DNA of 64,000 bases from Macrotis lagotis (GCF_037893015.1 NC_133666.1:2695467-2759466); one strand, 5' to 3'. Shown: positions 22,214-33,600, numbered from the stretch's first letter. Numbers and translations: made by a program. The notes: generated by a model from the sequence alone, not told the origin.

Positions 22214-22795
22214 CTAAAATCTGACACTGCTTCCATTTCTTCTTCCTCCATTTGCCAGGAGGTGATGGGAGCAGGTACCATAATCTTAGTTATTTTAATG
22301 TTAAGCTTCAAGTCATCTTTTACAAGTCAGTTTTCATCTTCACCAGGAGATTTCTTAATTCCTCTTCACTTTCTACCATCAGATTGGTATCAGCTACATA
22401 TCTGAGACTACTGATATTCCTCCTATTTACTTCCTGTTTCTGATTCCATCAGTCTGGCATTTCACATGATATACTCTATATAAGAGTTAAATAAATAAGG
22501 TGACAATATGCAGCTTTGTACTCTTTTTCCAATCTTAAGCGAATCAGCTTTTCCACATTTGGGTCTACCTATTGCTTCCTGGCCCTCATACAGGGTCCTC
22601 AGGAGACAAGTTAGAGGATCTGGTCTTTCCCAACTCTTTGAGGACTTGCCATATTATGTTGTGATTCATGAAGTCAAAGGCTTTATGTGGTTAATGAAGC
22701 AGAAGGAGAGGTTTTTCTAGAACTCCCTTCCTTTCTCCGTAATCTAGCAAATGTTGACAATTTGGTCTCTAGTTTCTCTGCCTCTTTAAAAAAAG
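22214..22795 (-). mobile_element. BovB (RTE) LINE, reverse transcriptase segment
   Basis: The minus strand reads LRYVADTNLMVESEEELRN at about 22400-22340, the BovB YADD block with a changed motif, followed by 'LLVKMKTDL'. Nucleotide landmarks include the complements of 'catttcacatgatatactctat', 'ggtgacaatatgcagctttgtac', 'ttgtgattcatgaagtcaaagg' and 'tttttctagaactccctt', all characteristic of BovB. Both ends are missing and the frame is broken. BovB elements are known in marsupials, ruminants and squamates and are a textbook case of horizontal transfer. The piece sits between two parts of an antisense L1. Confidence 0.8.
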
Positions 22796-22915
22796 CCAAC
22801 CTTTTCTTGGTGCTTTAATTTTGTTTCTGCAGAAACTGTTCAGTTTCATGTAAGCAAAATTATCTATTCCATCTTTTGTAATTACCTCTATTCCTCATTT
22901 GGTTAAGAATACATC

Positions 22916-22998
22916 AATCCAGCCTCAGACACTTAATGATTATCTAGCTGTGTGGCCTTGGGCAAGCCACTTAACCCCATTGCCTTACTGGAAAAAAA
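22916..22998 (+). mobile_element. 5'-truncated CORE-SINE with target duplication
   Basis: Only the 3' half is present, from 'aatccagcctcagacactt' to an A9 tail. It is flanked by AAGAATACATC at 22905-22915 and 22999-23009. The truncation and duplication show L1-type target-primed insertion. Confidence 0.9.
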
Positions 22999-23182
22999 AA
23001 GAATACATCTCATATCCACCATAGTTGTAAACAGGTATATATAGGTATATGCTATGCTTCTCCTCAGTTTTTGTAATGGCATGAGCTATAATTTTAACAG
23101 CATGTATTCATTTACCTTTATTGTGGAATGTAGCACAAGAAGTTGATCTAAGGTTAATATTTGCCAGTCTGCTTTCCAATTT

Positions 23183-23213
23183 TCCTCCTCCTCCTCCTCC
23201 TCCTCCTCCTCCT

Positions 23214-23263
<50 letters not shown>
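23183..23263. repeat. (CTC)n/(TC)n pyrimidine tract
   Basis: Ten CTC triplets, then CTT/TCT, then about 22 TC dinucleotides. It is a long mirror-type pyrimidine run that could form triplex DNA. Confidence 0.95.
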
Positions 23264-23266
<3 letters not shown>

Positions 23267-23457
23267 TCCTGCTTCTGCTCCCTCCTTTCCTCCCTCCCTT
23301 TCTTTCTTCCTTCTGCAATTGAATCTATGTGTGCTGTGGTATACTGATCCTCAAATGTCATGCATTTTCAATTATTTTGAATGTTATTTCCCTTTCCATT
23401 TGCCTCTTTGGTTTTGTTATATATATTTGTTATTATATAGAAATCTTGTGGATTTTT

Positions 23458-23600
23458 TTTAGGTTTTTTCAAGGCAATAGGGTTAAGTGGCTTGCCCAAG
23501 GCCACACAGCTAAGTAATTAAGTGTCTGAGACCAGATTTGAACCCAGGTACTCCTGACTGCAGGGCCGGTGCTTTATCCACTGCACCACCTAGCCACCTT
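23458..23600 (-). mobile_element. CORE-SINE with 18-bp target duplication
   Basis: Full-length antisense copy flanked by GAAATCTTGTGGATTTTT at 23440-23457 and 23601-23618. It inserted into the L1 ORF2 fragment. Confidence 0.95.
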
Positions 23601-24658
23601 GAAATCTTGTGGATTTTTGAGAGCTTATTTTGTAGCCTGCATTTTTTTGATGCTATCAGTTGTCTCATTTAGTATCTGCTGATTTCCTAGGACTTTTCCA
23701 TCATAGCATCAGTGAATAATGTCAGTTTTACTCCTCTCTATCCTTTTCAGGTTTTTTAGTTTCTTTCTTTGGTCTTATTGCAGTTGTTAGCATTTCCAGA
23801 ACTATATCAGATAATAATAGGGACAGTGTACGTCCTGAAATTACATTTCTCTGCTTTTGATTTTAGGGAGATGCTTTTTGGATATTGCAAAAACTTTCTT
23901 TTCTGCTTATACTTAGTAGGGTTTTTTTAAAAAATATAAATGAGTGTTTCATTTTGTCAAAGAATTTTCTCTGCATCTATGTAGCTAATCATGTGGTTTT
24001 AGATATTTTTGGTTTTGAATATAATTATGTTGATTATTTTCCTAAAGTTGAACCCTCCCTGAATCAGTGGTATCCCACCACCTCACATAGTCTTTTCTTG
24101 ATTGATTCTTGAATGAGTTCTTGAACTAATTCTGTAGTATGATAGGATTTTATTTCAAATTGTTTTGAATTGACATTCATTAATGATATTGGTCTGTAGT
24201 TTTCCTTCTGTTTTTTCCTTCTTTGGCTCAGGGACTAACTAAATATTTGTCTCATAAAAGGAGACTGGTAAATTGTTTTATCTTAATTTTTGGTAAATGA
24301 TATATATGGATAATAATTATTCCTTAAAAGTTTGACAGAATTCTTCTGTGGATCTCTCTGAAACTGGAATGTTTTTCTTTGGGAATTCCTTCACAAGTAT
24401 TTTTATTCTCTTTCCTGAGATCATGAGCTTTTGCTAGATTTGCCAGTGTTTTGTACTTTGAGGGAAATACTCTCTTCTTTTCATGTTCTGTTTTGGTAGC
24501 AGATAAATGGGTATAGTAGGTTCTGAAAGTTGTTTTTTGTTTCTTCTGGTATTGTGATGATTTCACCTTGTCCATTTGGTATTTTGTTGACTTAATATTC
24601 TGCCCTCTTCTTGCAAAGCAATTTGACTAAATTTTTTTTTTTAATTTTGTTCGTCTTA

Positions 24659-24790
24659 GCCAGCTAGGTGGATAGATCACTGACTGTGGGATTAGTAGTA
24701 TCTGAATTCAAAACCAGCCTCAGACACTTACTAGCTGTGTGACCCTGAGCAAGTCATTTAATCCCAATGGACTCCCAAATTTTTTTTACA
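24659..24790 (+). mobile_element. CORE-SINE with target duplication
   Basis: Sense copy 'ccagctaggtggatagatcactg' to 'gtcatttaatccc', with a degenerate tail. It is flanked by TTAATTTTGTTCGTCTT (24641-24657) and TTAATTTTGTTAGTCTT (24791-24807). It lies within the L1 ORF2 fragment. Confidence 0.88.
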
Positions 24791-25381
24791 TTAATTTTGT
24801 TAGTCTTTTCAAAGAGTTGGCTTTTAATTTTATAAACCATTTCTGTAGGGTTTTTAAATTTCCAATTCTACTTCTATTTCTCCTCTAATTTTGTGTTTAT
24901 TTTAAATTTGTTGACTTTCTAATTTTTAAAAACTGAATATTCAGTTCATTAATCCTCTCTTTTTTATTTTGTTAATATATATTTTTCTGGATACAATTTT
25001 CCCTCTGAGGATTGCTTTAGGTACATCTCAACAATTTTGGGATGTTGATTGATTATTGTAATTTTCTTTTGCATGATTATTATTGTTTCTATTATTTGTT
25101 TTCTCACCCATTGATTAATGAAGATTTCAATGTTAAGGGTCTTTTGTTTGGTCTACCTATTGCTATTCCATTGTGATCTGTAAAGGATGTGTTGACTATT
25201 TATGCTTTTTTACATTTATTTGCAAATCTCCATGCCCTGCTACATGGTCAGTTTCCACAAAAGTTCCATGTGGGGTTGAGAATTTCACATATACATATGT
25301 GTGTGTGTGTATGTGTGTATCAGTGAACAATGTCATATGTAATGTACCATCTGTCTTTTAGTTTTCACCAGCAACGTGTTC

Positions 25382-25386
<5 letters not shown>

Positions 25387-25433
<47 letters not shown>
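25387..25433. repeat. (TA)n microsatellite
   Basis: About 23 TA dinucleotides, next to a TG/TATG-rich stretch at 25300-25320. Confidence 0.97.
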
Positions 25434-25436
<3 letters not shown>

Positions 25437-26614
25437 CTTATCTTTGTTGGATTCATCCAAAATTAACACATCTGTTGTATTATTGTCTATGGAGCTACTT
25501 CTTGTGATTGGGTTCATAAAAAAGAGAAAATAATGTGGATGAGCATAAAAGAGCCAGATTTCAGCCTTTTTACCCCCTGGATAGGTTGAGTGTCAGTTCT
25601 CAGTTATTTAGTCCATACACATCTTTGCAGTTCTCATTGAATCTCCTAATCCAAAGTGAGGAGGCATGACCTGTTGAGGCACAGAAAAAGGAATGTGGTG
25701 CCCTATGCCAGAGAACAGGAGGGTATGAGCAATGCCAGGAACCTCAGTCACACCAAGGCTATTTCTGGCACCTGCCTTAGGATCATCGGGATGGAAAGTC
25801 ATACATAAGAGTTCATACATAAGGGTAAGCATGCAAGTATAAGGGTCCCAAGGCTCTCCCAATCCCACCACTCACTTAGTATTCCCTGGCTCACCCACCA
25901 AAAGCACATATCTCTGAGTGGTTGAGTTCCTGTAGGTTGCTACTGAATTCAGTCACTGTTAGGCAGCCCACTGGGACAATCTTGAGGTTCCGAGAGACTG
26001 AACTGTTGGTCTCCTGTAGGTCTGGCTTCTATGCTGGGCTAAAAGTTACAAGTGAATCCCATTCTGCTCCTGGGCTCTAAGCCTTCTGGAATTGGGTTTG
26101 GGCTCAGTGCCCACTTAGGGCCTTCCACACAATTGCAGCTGTTCCTCTCTGCCCTGGACTTGGGTCATAGGCTCCACAGCTGCCAGATGATCTCCATTCC
26201 TGTAGCCAAGGCTCTCGCAGGGATCCCTTGGGATCTCCTTCTGCCTTGGTGTCCTGGCTGGACCTCCTTTCTGTCCCTGCACTCCAGCCTTGGATCCACA
26301 GAAAGACTGAGACTTTTTCTTGGCTTTGCTGATCAGAATTCAATCAAACTTTTCCCAATTTGTTGAGGAAGAGGAAACATGTTTGGTGAACAAGGCAAAA
26401 TCTCTTTCCACTGTTTCCCTCAGGAAACACTTGGAAGTTTAATCTGTTTCACTAACACTTTCCCCATCATTTACTTAAGTCTAGACAATCAACAAAACAA
26501 TAAATCAAGTCCTGAATTGCACTGTTTAACAATTGACTCTCCAAAGGTCTTTTAAGCTGGGTCCAGTATAACCTAGATGAGAGGTATAAACAATGAAGGG
26601 GAAGGGAAGAGAAC
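25434..26614. other. Unassigned, mostly non-repetitive to the eye
   Basis: From about 25560 to 26440 the sequence is less AT-rich than the flanking L1. It could be an L1 5' UTR variant in antisense, or an old LTR. I see no diagnostic motif for either and no host exon. Confidence 0.3.
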
Positions 26615-27042
26615 AAGCATTTATGTTGTGCCTTCTGTATATCAAATATTGCATTATGTCCTTTGATCCTCACAAACAGCCCTGCAAGATACCTGGTATT
26701 ATTTATCTATTTCTATGCATTCATTCATTTATTTATGTTTTTGCAAGACAATGGAGTTAAGTGACTTGCCCAAGGTCATACAATTACATGACTATTAAGT
26801 GTCTGAGGATGGATTTGAACTCAAGTCCTTCTGACTCCAGGGCCAGTGCTCTCTCCACTGTACCACCTAGCTGTCCCCCATAGCTGGTATTGATGATCCT
26901 CAGTTTACAGTTGAGGAAACTGAGGCAACAGAGGTGAAGTGATTTGCTCAAGGTCACATAACTAGTAAAGATCTGAGGCTGGATCTGTATTTGGGTCTTT
27001 CTGACTCCAGGCCTAGTTGTCTATCTACTGTGTTAGCTAGCT
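26615..27042 (-). mobile_element. MIR interrupted by a younger SINE
   Basis: 'tgatcctcacaaacagccctgcaag' lies before the insert. 'cagtttacagttgaggaaactgaggc', 'gatttgctcaaggtcacataactag' and 'ttctgactccaggcctag' lie after it. Together they make one antisense MIR split by the SINE at 26728-26878. The target 'ctggtatt' recurs on each side (26691 and 26884). Confidence 0.75.
26728..26878 (-). mobile_element. CORE-SINE nested in a MIR
   Basis: Antisense copy from 'atttatgtttttgcaagac' to 'cacctagctgtcccc'. It is much closer to the consensus than the MIR it interrupts. Confidence 0.92.
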
Positions 27043-27067
27043 GACCTAATGAAGAAAAACTGATGTA

Positions 27068-27223
27068 GGGGAACAGTGGAGAGAGCATCGGCCCTGGAGT
27101 CAGGAGGGTTTGAGTTTGAAGTCAGTCTCAGACACTTAGTTGTGTGACCTTGTATGACACTGATTTAGCTGTTTGAACTTGGACACGTCACTTAATCCCA
27201 TTGCCTTGCAAGAAAAACCCCAT
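27068..27223 (+). mobile_element. CORE-SINE with 11-bp target duplication
   Basis: Sense copy flanked by AAACTGATGTA at 27057-27067 and 27224-27234. It has the A box 'gtggagagagcatcggccctgg' and the end 'cccattgccttgcaagaaaaacc'. An extra stretch after 'gtgaccttg' makes it longer than usual. Confidence 0.92.
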
Positions 27224-27544
27224 AAACTGATGTAAAATATTTCAGGGAGCCACATAGTAGGAAGAGAAGATGGTCTGATCATAGTGGAAGAAGACAGAGG
27301 ACAGATGAGCATCCAGGATGCTCCCCACAATAGCAGGAGAAGAAGAGGAAGGCAACTTGGCTGATGAACTTAGGGGAGGGCTCATCCAGGTCACATGAGA
27401 GAGACTAGACATTTTCTCTTATTCCCATAACTTCTCAAACTTCTCCAAAATAGAAATGATGTGCCAAGGTCAGCTGTCTTCATGGTCTAGGACACTGAAT
27501 TTAAAAAAAAACAATAAGGCTAAAAGCAACATCAACACAACCCA

Positions 27545-27625
27545 GGACTCACCCTTCTTGACCCTGAGTTCAAATGGGGTCACAAAGAGTTGAACAGGAC
27601 TGAAAAAAATGACTGAATGACAAAG
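27545..27625 (+). mobile_element. MAR1-like SINE 3' tail
   Basis: 'tcaaatggggtcacaaagagttgaacaggactgaaa' matches the extended 3' end of the MAR1-like SINE. No head is seen. Confidence 0.55.
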
Positions 27626-27849
27626 GCCTAAATACAGCTTACTCAGAAGAGTAGACATTTGTAGTTAGGTTCCTTTCCCTAGGACTGGCAAAAAGGGAAA
27701 GCCAATGTTCAGCCTGGCCCTCTCTTCGGATGCTGCTAGGGGATCCATGTAGTATGTATTCTGACCCAGACGACTGAAGTCCTTTCTTCCTGGAGAATCG
27801 GAGGGAAGTTATGGGAGTCTGCTGGAAGCACAGAACATTTAAAACTCTC

Positions 27850-28760
27850 CACACAAGGGTGAAGGATTCAGGGTAGATTAGTAGTCCACCTTCACCCTCA
27901 AGTGAGAAACAATTGTCCTAAATGGAAAACTCATCCATGATTTTTTCACTGTGTAAGTTCAACCAACAAAACAAAAAATTTCTACAGCTTCCCGACTACA
28001 CAAAAATTTCTGTCTCTTCTACAGAGGGCACCACAAAATTTCTCCTGGAATCTTTATATAATATATGATTTCCACAGGGGTATGGCAACTTTCTTCCAGG
28101 TTCTTATTTCTAAGGGTACCCCAAATCTCCCCCAATGGATCATTGCTACTGCAAAGACAATTCAAATGGAACTGCAAACTCACCAGGTAGAACAAGTAGG
28201 CTTAGTTATAAAAATTGCAAAACAAGGTCAAATAAGGCCTAAGGAGAGGTGAGGCTCTGAAAAAAAAGAACTATGCTAACCCTAGGGGTTGCTTACTTGG
28301 TATTTCTGGGTACAGACAAACTCTACCCTCTGAACTTTCAGGGAATGAGGATTTCACCACAAAAAAACAACAGTTTTTCTGCAAATGGGACCCAGATGAG
28401 GCCCTCCTTGGGGAGCCTCTAACTTTCAGATCCAAGACCCTGAAGAGTTTTAGGGACTCTCTTCCCTACTGCCAGCAACTCAAATGCCCACTAGTTATGT
28501 TATGTTAGCCACTATTGTCAAGGATGTTTAGCACCCCAGTTCCATTTAACCACAAAACAGATTGGTTTTTACAAAGGGATATATAACATAGAAACATCTC
28601 CTCCAACACCTCTGAGGCAAACTCTGCCCTAAAAACAGAAAATCAGCTTCTTATCTCAAAAGGAAATTTGTTTTCCAGATCTTTCTAGATCTTGTGAAGC
28701 TCTCCTGTAAAGGATTAACCTCTAAAGGTCAACCAGAAGTTACTTCGTCCTTCTCGGGTG
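27850..28760. repeat. Unclassified old repeat, copy 1
   Basis: Shares diverged stretches with 29330-30445. One is 'ccaccttcaccctcaagtgagaaac' against 'cacctcatcaccctctagtaagaaac'. The other is 'aatggaactgcaaactcaccagg' against 'aatggaattgcaaactcactgg'. Spacing and composition hint at an LTR-type element, but I see no terminal duplication. Confidence 0.3.
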
Positions 28761-28849
28761 GGAAACCAAACTTCCTTGACTCTGTAGTTGGTGGACACTT
28801 CATGAGGAGCTGGGCTGAGTTCTCAGCCCTTCTCCATTACCTCATCATT

Positions 28850-29162
28850 GAGAGGTGGTGATGATGTTTGTCCTTCCTTCTCAAAGAAGGTGGAGGTGAT
28901 GCCGTGACAAGCTTGTGAATTGGATTGGAGTGAGGGGGTGCTCTGCTAAGTCGCCAGCCTCACAGTCTCCTCCAAAGCCATCTGGCTCCAGTGGCCAGAT
29001 AGGAAGCAGAAGGACTGGAGATGCCTCTGAATGGAAGGCAATCAGGGTGAAGTGACTTGCCCAAAGTCACATAATAAGAGTCAAGAGTCAAGTATCTGAG
29101 TTGGATTTGAACTCTACTCCTCCTGACTCCAAGGCCAATGCTCTAGATACTGCACTACACTA
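28850..29162 (-). mobile_element. RTE-tailed SINE, nearly complete
   Basis: 'tgatgatgtttgtccttccttctcaaagaag', 'gccagcctcacagtctcctccaaagccatctgg' and 'ggtgaagtgacttgcccaaagtcacata' lead to 'ggatttgaactc..tcctcctgactcc', the antisense SINE head. This is the best of the three copies in the window. Confidence 0.7.
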
Positions 29163-29329
29163 CTCTCTCTATATATGGGTGGAGGAGAGTCATTTTCTCT
29201 CTGTTCTCCTAAAAGTTCCCCACCCTTACTCATTCCCCTCTGCTCTGGACTTCCAAATAGAGAGGGAGTTCAATTGTTGAGGAATTCCTAAAAAAAAAAG
29301 AAAATGAAGCTGCAGAAAAGTTGGGACTC

Positions 29330-30445
29330 TATACAGGGATTAGGGACCTAAGGAAGACTAGGAGTCACCTCATCACCCTCTAGTAAGAAACTAACTGTCC
29401 ATGGTGATAGTTCTTCCTTTTTCCCCCAGTTAATATCATGTTATTTTTTTCCTAATCACATAAAGATAGTTCTCAACATTCATTTTTCTAAGATTTTGAG
29501 GTCCAATTTTTTCTTCTTCCCTCCTTTCTTTCTCTCCTCCCCAAGAAAGCAAGCCAATCACACATGGTGTTAATCGAATTTTTACTGAGCCTTCTTTAAC
29601 CTAGGCATGACAAAGCAGGCCAGTCAGAGTGCCAGTATTAGTATTAATTATTTTCTTTCTAAGGAATCAATTTGCCAATCATAGATCCTCCCTTGGAGCT
29701 GTGCCTTGCTATGATTCAGGTAGAGGATCTGTACAAGATAATTTTAGGACTTGAGTGATCTTCCCAGGACCAGTCCACAATGCAGAACAATAGGATTACA
29801 TTACTCCTAACCACCAGTGTCCTTAAGTCCTATGGGAAGGGCTAAATTGATCCTATTGTCTGGGGGTGGGGGGAATGTTATTATTTGGACAGTACACTTT
29901 GTACTGATCCACTTCACTACATGCAGGCAAACACAGTTCAGGGAAAGAATGCACAACTTGCCTTGATTAAAATAAATTCTTCTAGCTGCTTTGTTTCAGT
30001 GTTTCCCAGGCCCAGAGCTTACCTGTGAAAAGGCCTCGAGAAACAAAAGGATTATTAAATTCATTAGATATCTTAATCAATGTAAAAATCATAACTCTTG
30101 ACAATGTTCCCCACATTTCCACATCAGTCATATGAAAGAAGAATCAGAACAAAAGGGAAAAACCACCAAGAAATAAAAAAACAAAAATAAAAAGGTGTAA
30201 CTAGTCTGCTTTTCTCTGCACTTTGGCTCCCTAGTTCTTTCTCTGGATCTGGATGCCATGTTCCCTTCACCTAGCTCCTGGACCACATTTTCTCCATGTC
30301 TCCTCCTGTCAAGGGCACACACACTTTCTCTTGGTCCTTATTGCAATGGTTAGCTGCACTGCCAATCCCAATGGAATTGCAAACTCACTGGCCAAAGCAA
30401 GTTTAGAAAAAAGAGCATACTTATCAAAATTAGCAGTAAAAGAGT
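29330..30445. repeat. Unclassified old repeat, copy 2
   Basis: Counterpart of 27850-28760. It is interrupted by L1 3' UTR pieces at about 29430-29575 ('aagatagttctcaacattcatttt', antisense) and 30110-30280 (antisense of 'gatccagagaaagaactagggag'). Confidence 0.3.
29430..29575 (-). mobile_element. L1 3' UTR fragment
   Basis: 'agttctcaacattcatttttctaagattttgaggtcc' and 'tctcctccccaagaaagcaagccaatcac' match the antisense marsupial L1 3' UTR. Confidence 0.55.
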
Positions 30446-30450
30446 CATAT

Positions 30451-30603
30451 GGGGTCACCTGGGGAGCACAGTGGGTAGAGCACTGGCCCTGGAGTCAGGA
30501 GTACCTGAGTTCAAATCCAGCCTCAGATACTTCATAGTTGCCTAGCTGTGTGGCCTTGGGCAAGCCACTTAACCCCATTGCCTTGCAAAAAACCTAAAAA
30601 AAA
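30451..30603 (+). mobile_element. CORE-SINE, full length
   Basis: Sense copy from GGGGTCACCTGGGGAGCACAG to 'ccattgccttgcaaaaaacct' and an A-rich tail. The A and B boxes are intact. It abuts an antisense L1 3' end. Confidence 0.93.
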
Positions 30604-31255
30604 TTACTGTCGTTATATCAATTATTCTCCTGGCTCTGTGTACTTCATTTTGCATAAATTCATACAAGTCGTCCCAGGATTTTCTGAAACCATTCCCTTC
30701 ATCTTTTCTGAAAGCACAGTCGTATTCCATCACAATCATATACCATAACTTAATCAATCGCTCCCCAGTTGATGGATATCCCTTCAGTTTACAATTCTTT
30801 GTTACCATGGAAAGAACTGTTAAAAATATTATTATACTAGCAGGTTCTTTTTCCTGTTTATTTGGGGTATAGACCTATTAGTAGTATGTCTGAGTCAAAG
30901 GGTTTCCAGTTTAATTGCTTTTTGGAACATAGTTTCAAATTGCTTTCCAGAATGTTGGGTCAGTTCACAACTTCACCAATAGTACATTAATGTACCTGGT
31001 TTCCTAACGCCTCTCTAGTATTTGTCATTTTCCTTTTTTCTCAACTTTGCCAATCTGATGGGTGTGAAGTGGTACCTTAGAGCTGTCTTAATTTGTACTG
31101 TTCTAATTTTTTAATGATTTTGAGAAATTTTTCATATGGTTATTGATATAGTTTGGATTTCTTCTGAAAATTTTCAACTCATATCCTTTATTTGTCAATT
31201 GGGGAAGGTTTTTATGCTTATCAATTTGATTTTGTTCCCAATATATCTAAAGTTG
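30604..31255 (-). mobile_element. L1 3' end
   Basis: Antisense landmarks: 'cagtcgtattccatcacaatcatatacc', 'atcgctccccagttgatggatatccc', 'ttgccaatctgatgggtgtgaagtggtacctt' and 'tcatatcctttatttgtcaattggggaag'. These match the ORF2 terminus of marsupial L1. Confidence 0.8.
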
Positions 31256-31800
31256 GTTGTGGTCTTTTATTCTTGAAGAGGGCCCAAATGACATTACCAT
31301 GTTAGAGTCAAGTTCCTGTGGCACCATGTTAGAGTCAAGTTCCTGTGGCTGATCAGAGCAATATGAGCCTGGAATGCTCTACCACAAATACATCTTTGTG
31401 CATCTCATATGTCTTTTGAGCTCCTTCCATTCTGCCTTGCTCATGGAGCAAGTCTCCTCACTGATGAGAGCACACCATTCTGGGGAGTCCTGGGCCAATG
31501 TCTCCCATGCTGTACAATCAATTCCAAAGTTCTCAAGAGAAAACTTGAGGTGACCTTGCATAGTTTCTTCTGACCCCCCCCCCCCCCCCGCCGTGAGCAC
31601 TTCTCTTGTGTGAGTTCTCAATAAAATAGTCTTTTTGGCAAGCGTACCTTTGGCATTTGAACAATGTGGCCAGTCCATGAGAAATGTGCTCTCCCCGCTC
31701 TCTAATAATGTTGGGAATGCTTGGTAGTTTAGCTCAAGAGAGGTCCTCTTGCCAGGGGATCTTCAGAATCTTCTTAAGATATGACCAATACTGCATTCTC
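31256..31800 (-). mobile_element. RTE-clade LINE, C-terminal fragment
   Basis: The minus strand carries 'MDWPHCSNAKGTLAKK' and 'LENFGIDCTAWETLAQDSP', then 'ALISEETCSMSKAEWKELK'. These correspond to the end of the ORF at 11.2-11.5 kb ('LKKFGVDCVTG'). A C-run at 31577-31590 interrupts it. A 27-base direct repeat ('accatgttagagtcaag..') occurs at 31298 and 31323. Confidence 0.65.
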
Positions 31801-32059
31801 TTTGCTAATTAATTAGATTATATTGATGATATGTAAAATGAAATAATTAGAAGGCAAATCTCTTATGATGGTTATGATCTGATAGAGGTACTCATGTCAG
31901 GCATTCATAACTTCATGACCCTGAAATTGAGATGATTGACCTTTGCAGTAGGTAGGGGAGCACATATCTCTCACTGGACATCATTGGCAACAACCCTGGA
32001 TGCATGAGATCATATCTCAAGACTTTACCTAGTTCCTAGAGTCTGATTTCCCTTATTTT

Positions 32060-32248
32060 CCTTTTTTTATATATAATTCTTTTTAAAAATTTATTATTTT
32101 TTTAAATTATTATTTAAGGCAATGGGGTTAAGTGGCTTGCCCAAGGTCACACAGCTAGGTAATTATTAAAGTGTCTGAGGCTGGATTTGAACTCGGATCC
32201 TCCTGACTCCAGGGCTGGGGCTCTATCCACTGTGCCACTTAGCTGCCC
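32060..32248 (-). mobile_element. CORE-SINE with 16-bp target duplication
   Basis: Full-length antisense copy with a long T/A tail at its left, flanked by TGATTTCCCTTATTTT at 32044-32059 and 32249-32264. Confidence 0.95.
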
Positions 32249-32659
32249 TGATTTCCCTTATTTTTCAAACTTCTGAGCACCTTCTTTGGCATCTGCTTTT
32301 ATAAGTATTTGCTCTACCTTGAGAGGAAACTCCATAACTCTTTTATGCTCCACAGAATTAGAGACACAACCAGTATACATTATTCTGTGAATCTAATCCT
32401 TTTAACAGCTTGGCTTAAGTTTGGATGCATCACTTGATGAGGGACATTCTGTCAGTTTCATCATTTTTGCTGGTTTGAATGACATCCACTCCTTTAGTTC
32501 TCCCTCTGGGATCCACTGTGACAATGAAGAAGATTGGAGAGAGACGTAGTTTCTGGATAATTTAATCACTTTAGCAGTAAAGTCAGCAGGTTATTGTAAA
32601 AATTTCCCTACTTGCATCTAAAACAAGACAACAAAAAGTTGGGCAAGACATGAATTTAT

Positions 32660-33600
32660 TCTTTTAGATATGTAGACCCTAGAGGTGGAAACCATCATTG
32701 GTAATGGCTCCCCTGAGAAAAGTAAGAAGGATGTATTTCTACACTCTACAGACAAAGAATCATAAACCTTTTGATGTTCAGCCAGTTGGGTCACCCATTT
32801 GATTACAAAAATATCATCCCGATATATTATTTTCTCATAGACTTTTCAAGTCTATTTCAGGCAAGGATCTAAATGAAGAAAACTGGGCATCGTTTTCCTG
32901 ATGTAAACATAAAAGTACTAGGGCTCTTACAGAGATAGTCAGACAGGCTTCCATGATTGTCAGGACAGCTTGATAGATGCAGAGATGACATCCTGACTTA
33001 GACTCCTCATTATAGGTTGAGAAGTCAGACTCTGACCAGAAATATAGATTTGTAAAACTTATTTTCTCCTTTGATGTTATATAAAAGGATGGCCATTTAC
33101 CCATCCGTCTTAGACCAAAAACAATCAAGGTGGCAGGGTTCATGATTTATAAAGGGTTTATATATTCCCTTTGAAGAGCAGGTGTTCAATAAGGGATTGA
33201 GTGACATCTAGTATAGAGAAATTCTCTCTAAACTTGGCCACCTAGGCCTTGGACAGTCTGGATAATCTTGAGTTATAATGGGTTTCCCCACCCTAGATTA
33301 ATTTCTTTGTAAGGTTGGGTGGGGTCAGATGGAGGAAAGTTCATTCAAGCTCCTTATCAGTAATGTCTTTCAAGAGACGAACTTTTTAAAATCCGGACTT
33401 TGGAAGAAGAGCATACAAGAATCTCCGGAAGAGTCTGGTTATTAATAATGATTTCTCTCTCCAATTTGGAGACAAAGTTCTTTTTCACATCAAGGGCCAT
33501 GACTACAGTCTTATCCATAGGTGAAGTCCAATTTCTGTACTTAATGATGACATTTAAAGTCTCTTTGCTTAATATGGCCCTTCAGGTATTTTAGTGCTCC
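32660..33600 (-). other. Unassigned, with a 102-codon open frame
   Basis: On the minus strand an ATG at 33143 opens a 102-codon frame to 32835 (MNPATLIVFGLRRMGKWPS). Upstream, in another frame, 'ALDVKKNFVSKLE' loosely recalls motif A of LINE reverse transcriptases. The context is repetitive and no host exon is recognisable, so a decayed LINE is the best guess. Confidence 0.25.

Larger units (their letters stand above)
22796..25375 (-). mobile_element. L1 ORF2, long antisense fragment
   Basis: Landmarks in order on the plus strand: 'tttctgcagaaactgttcagttt', 'gaaccctccctgaatcagtggtatccca', 'ttaatgatattggtctgtagtttt', 'tcttttcaaagagttggctttta', 'tacaattttccctctgaggattgctttaggtacatc' and 'aagttccatgtgggg'. 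All correspond to the antisense of L1 ORF2. Numerous stops and shifts show that it is old. Three SINEs and two simple repeats lie inside. Confidence 0.75.

Noticed and set aside
23086-23361. Glu/Arg-rich minus-strand frame
   Set aside because: The acidic run is the translated CTC/TC repeat inside an L1 fragment.
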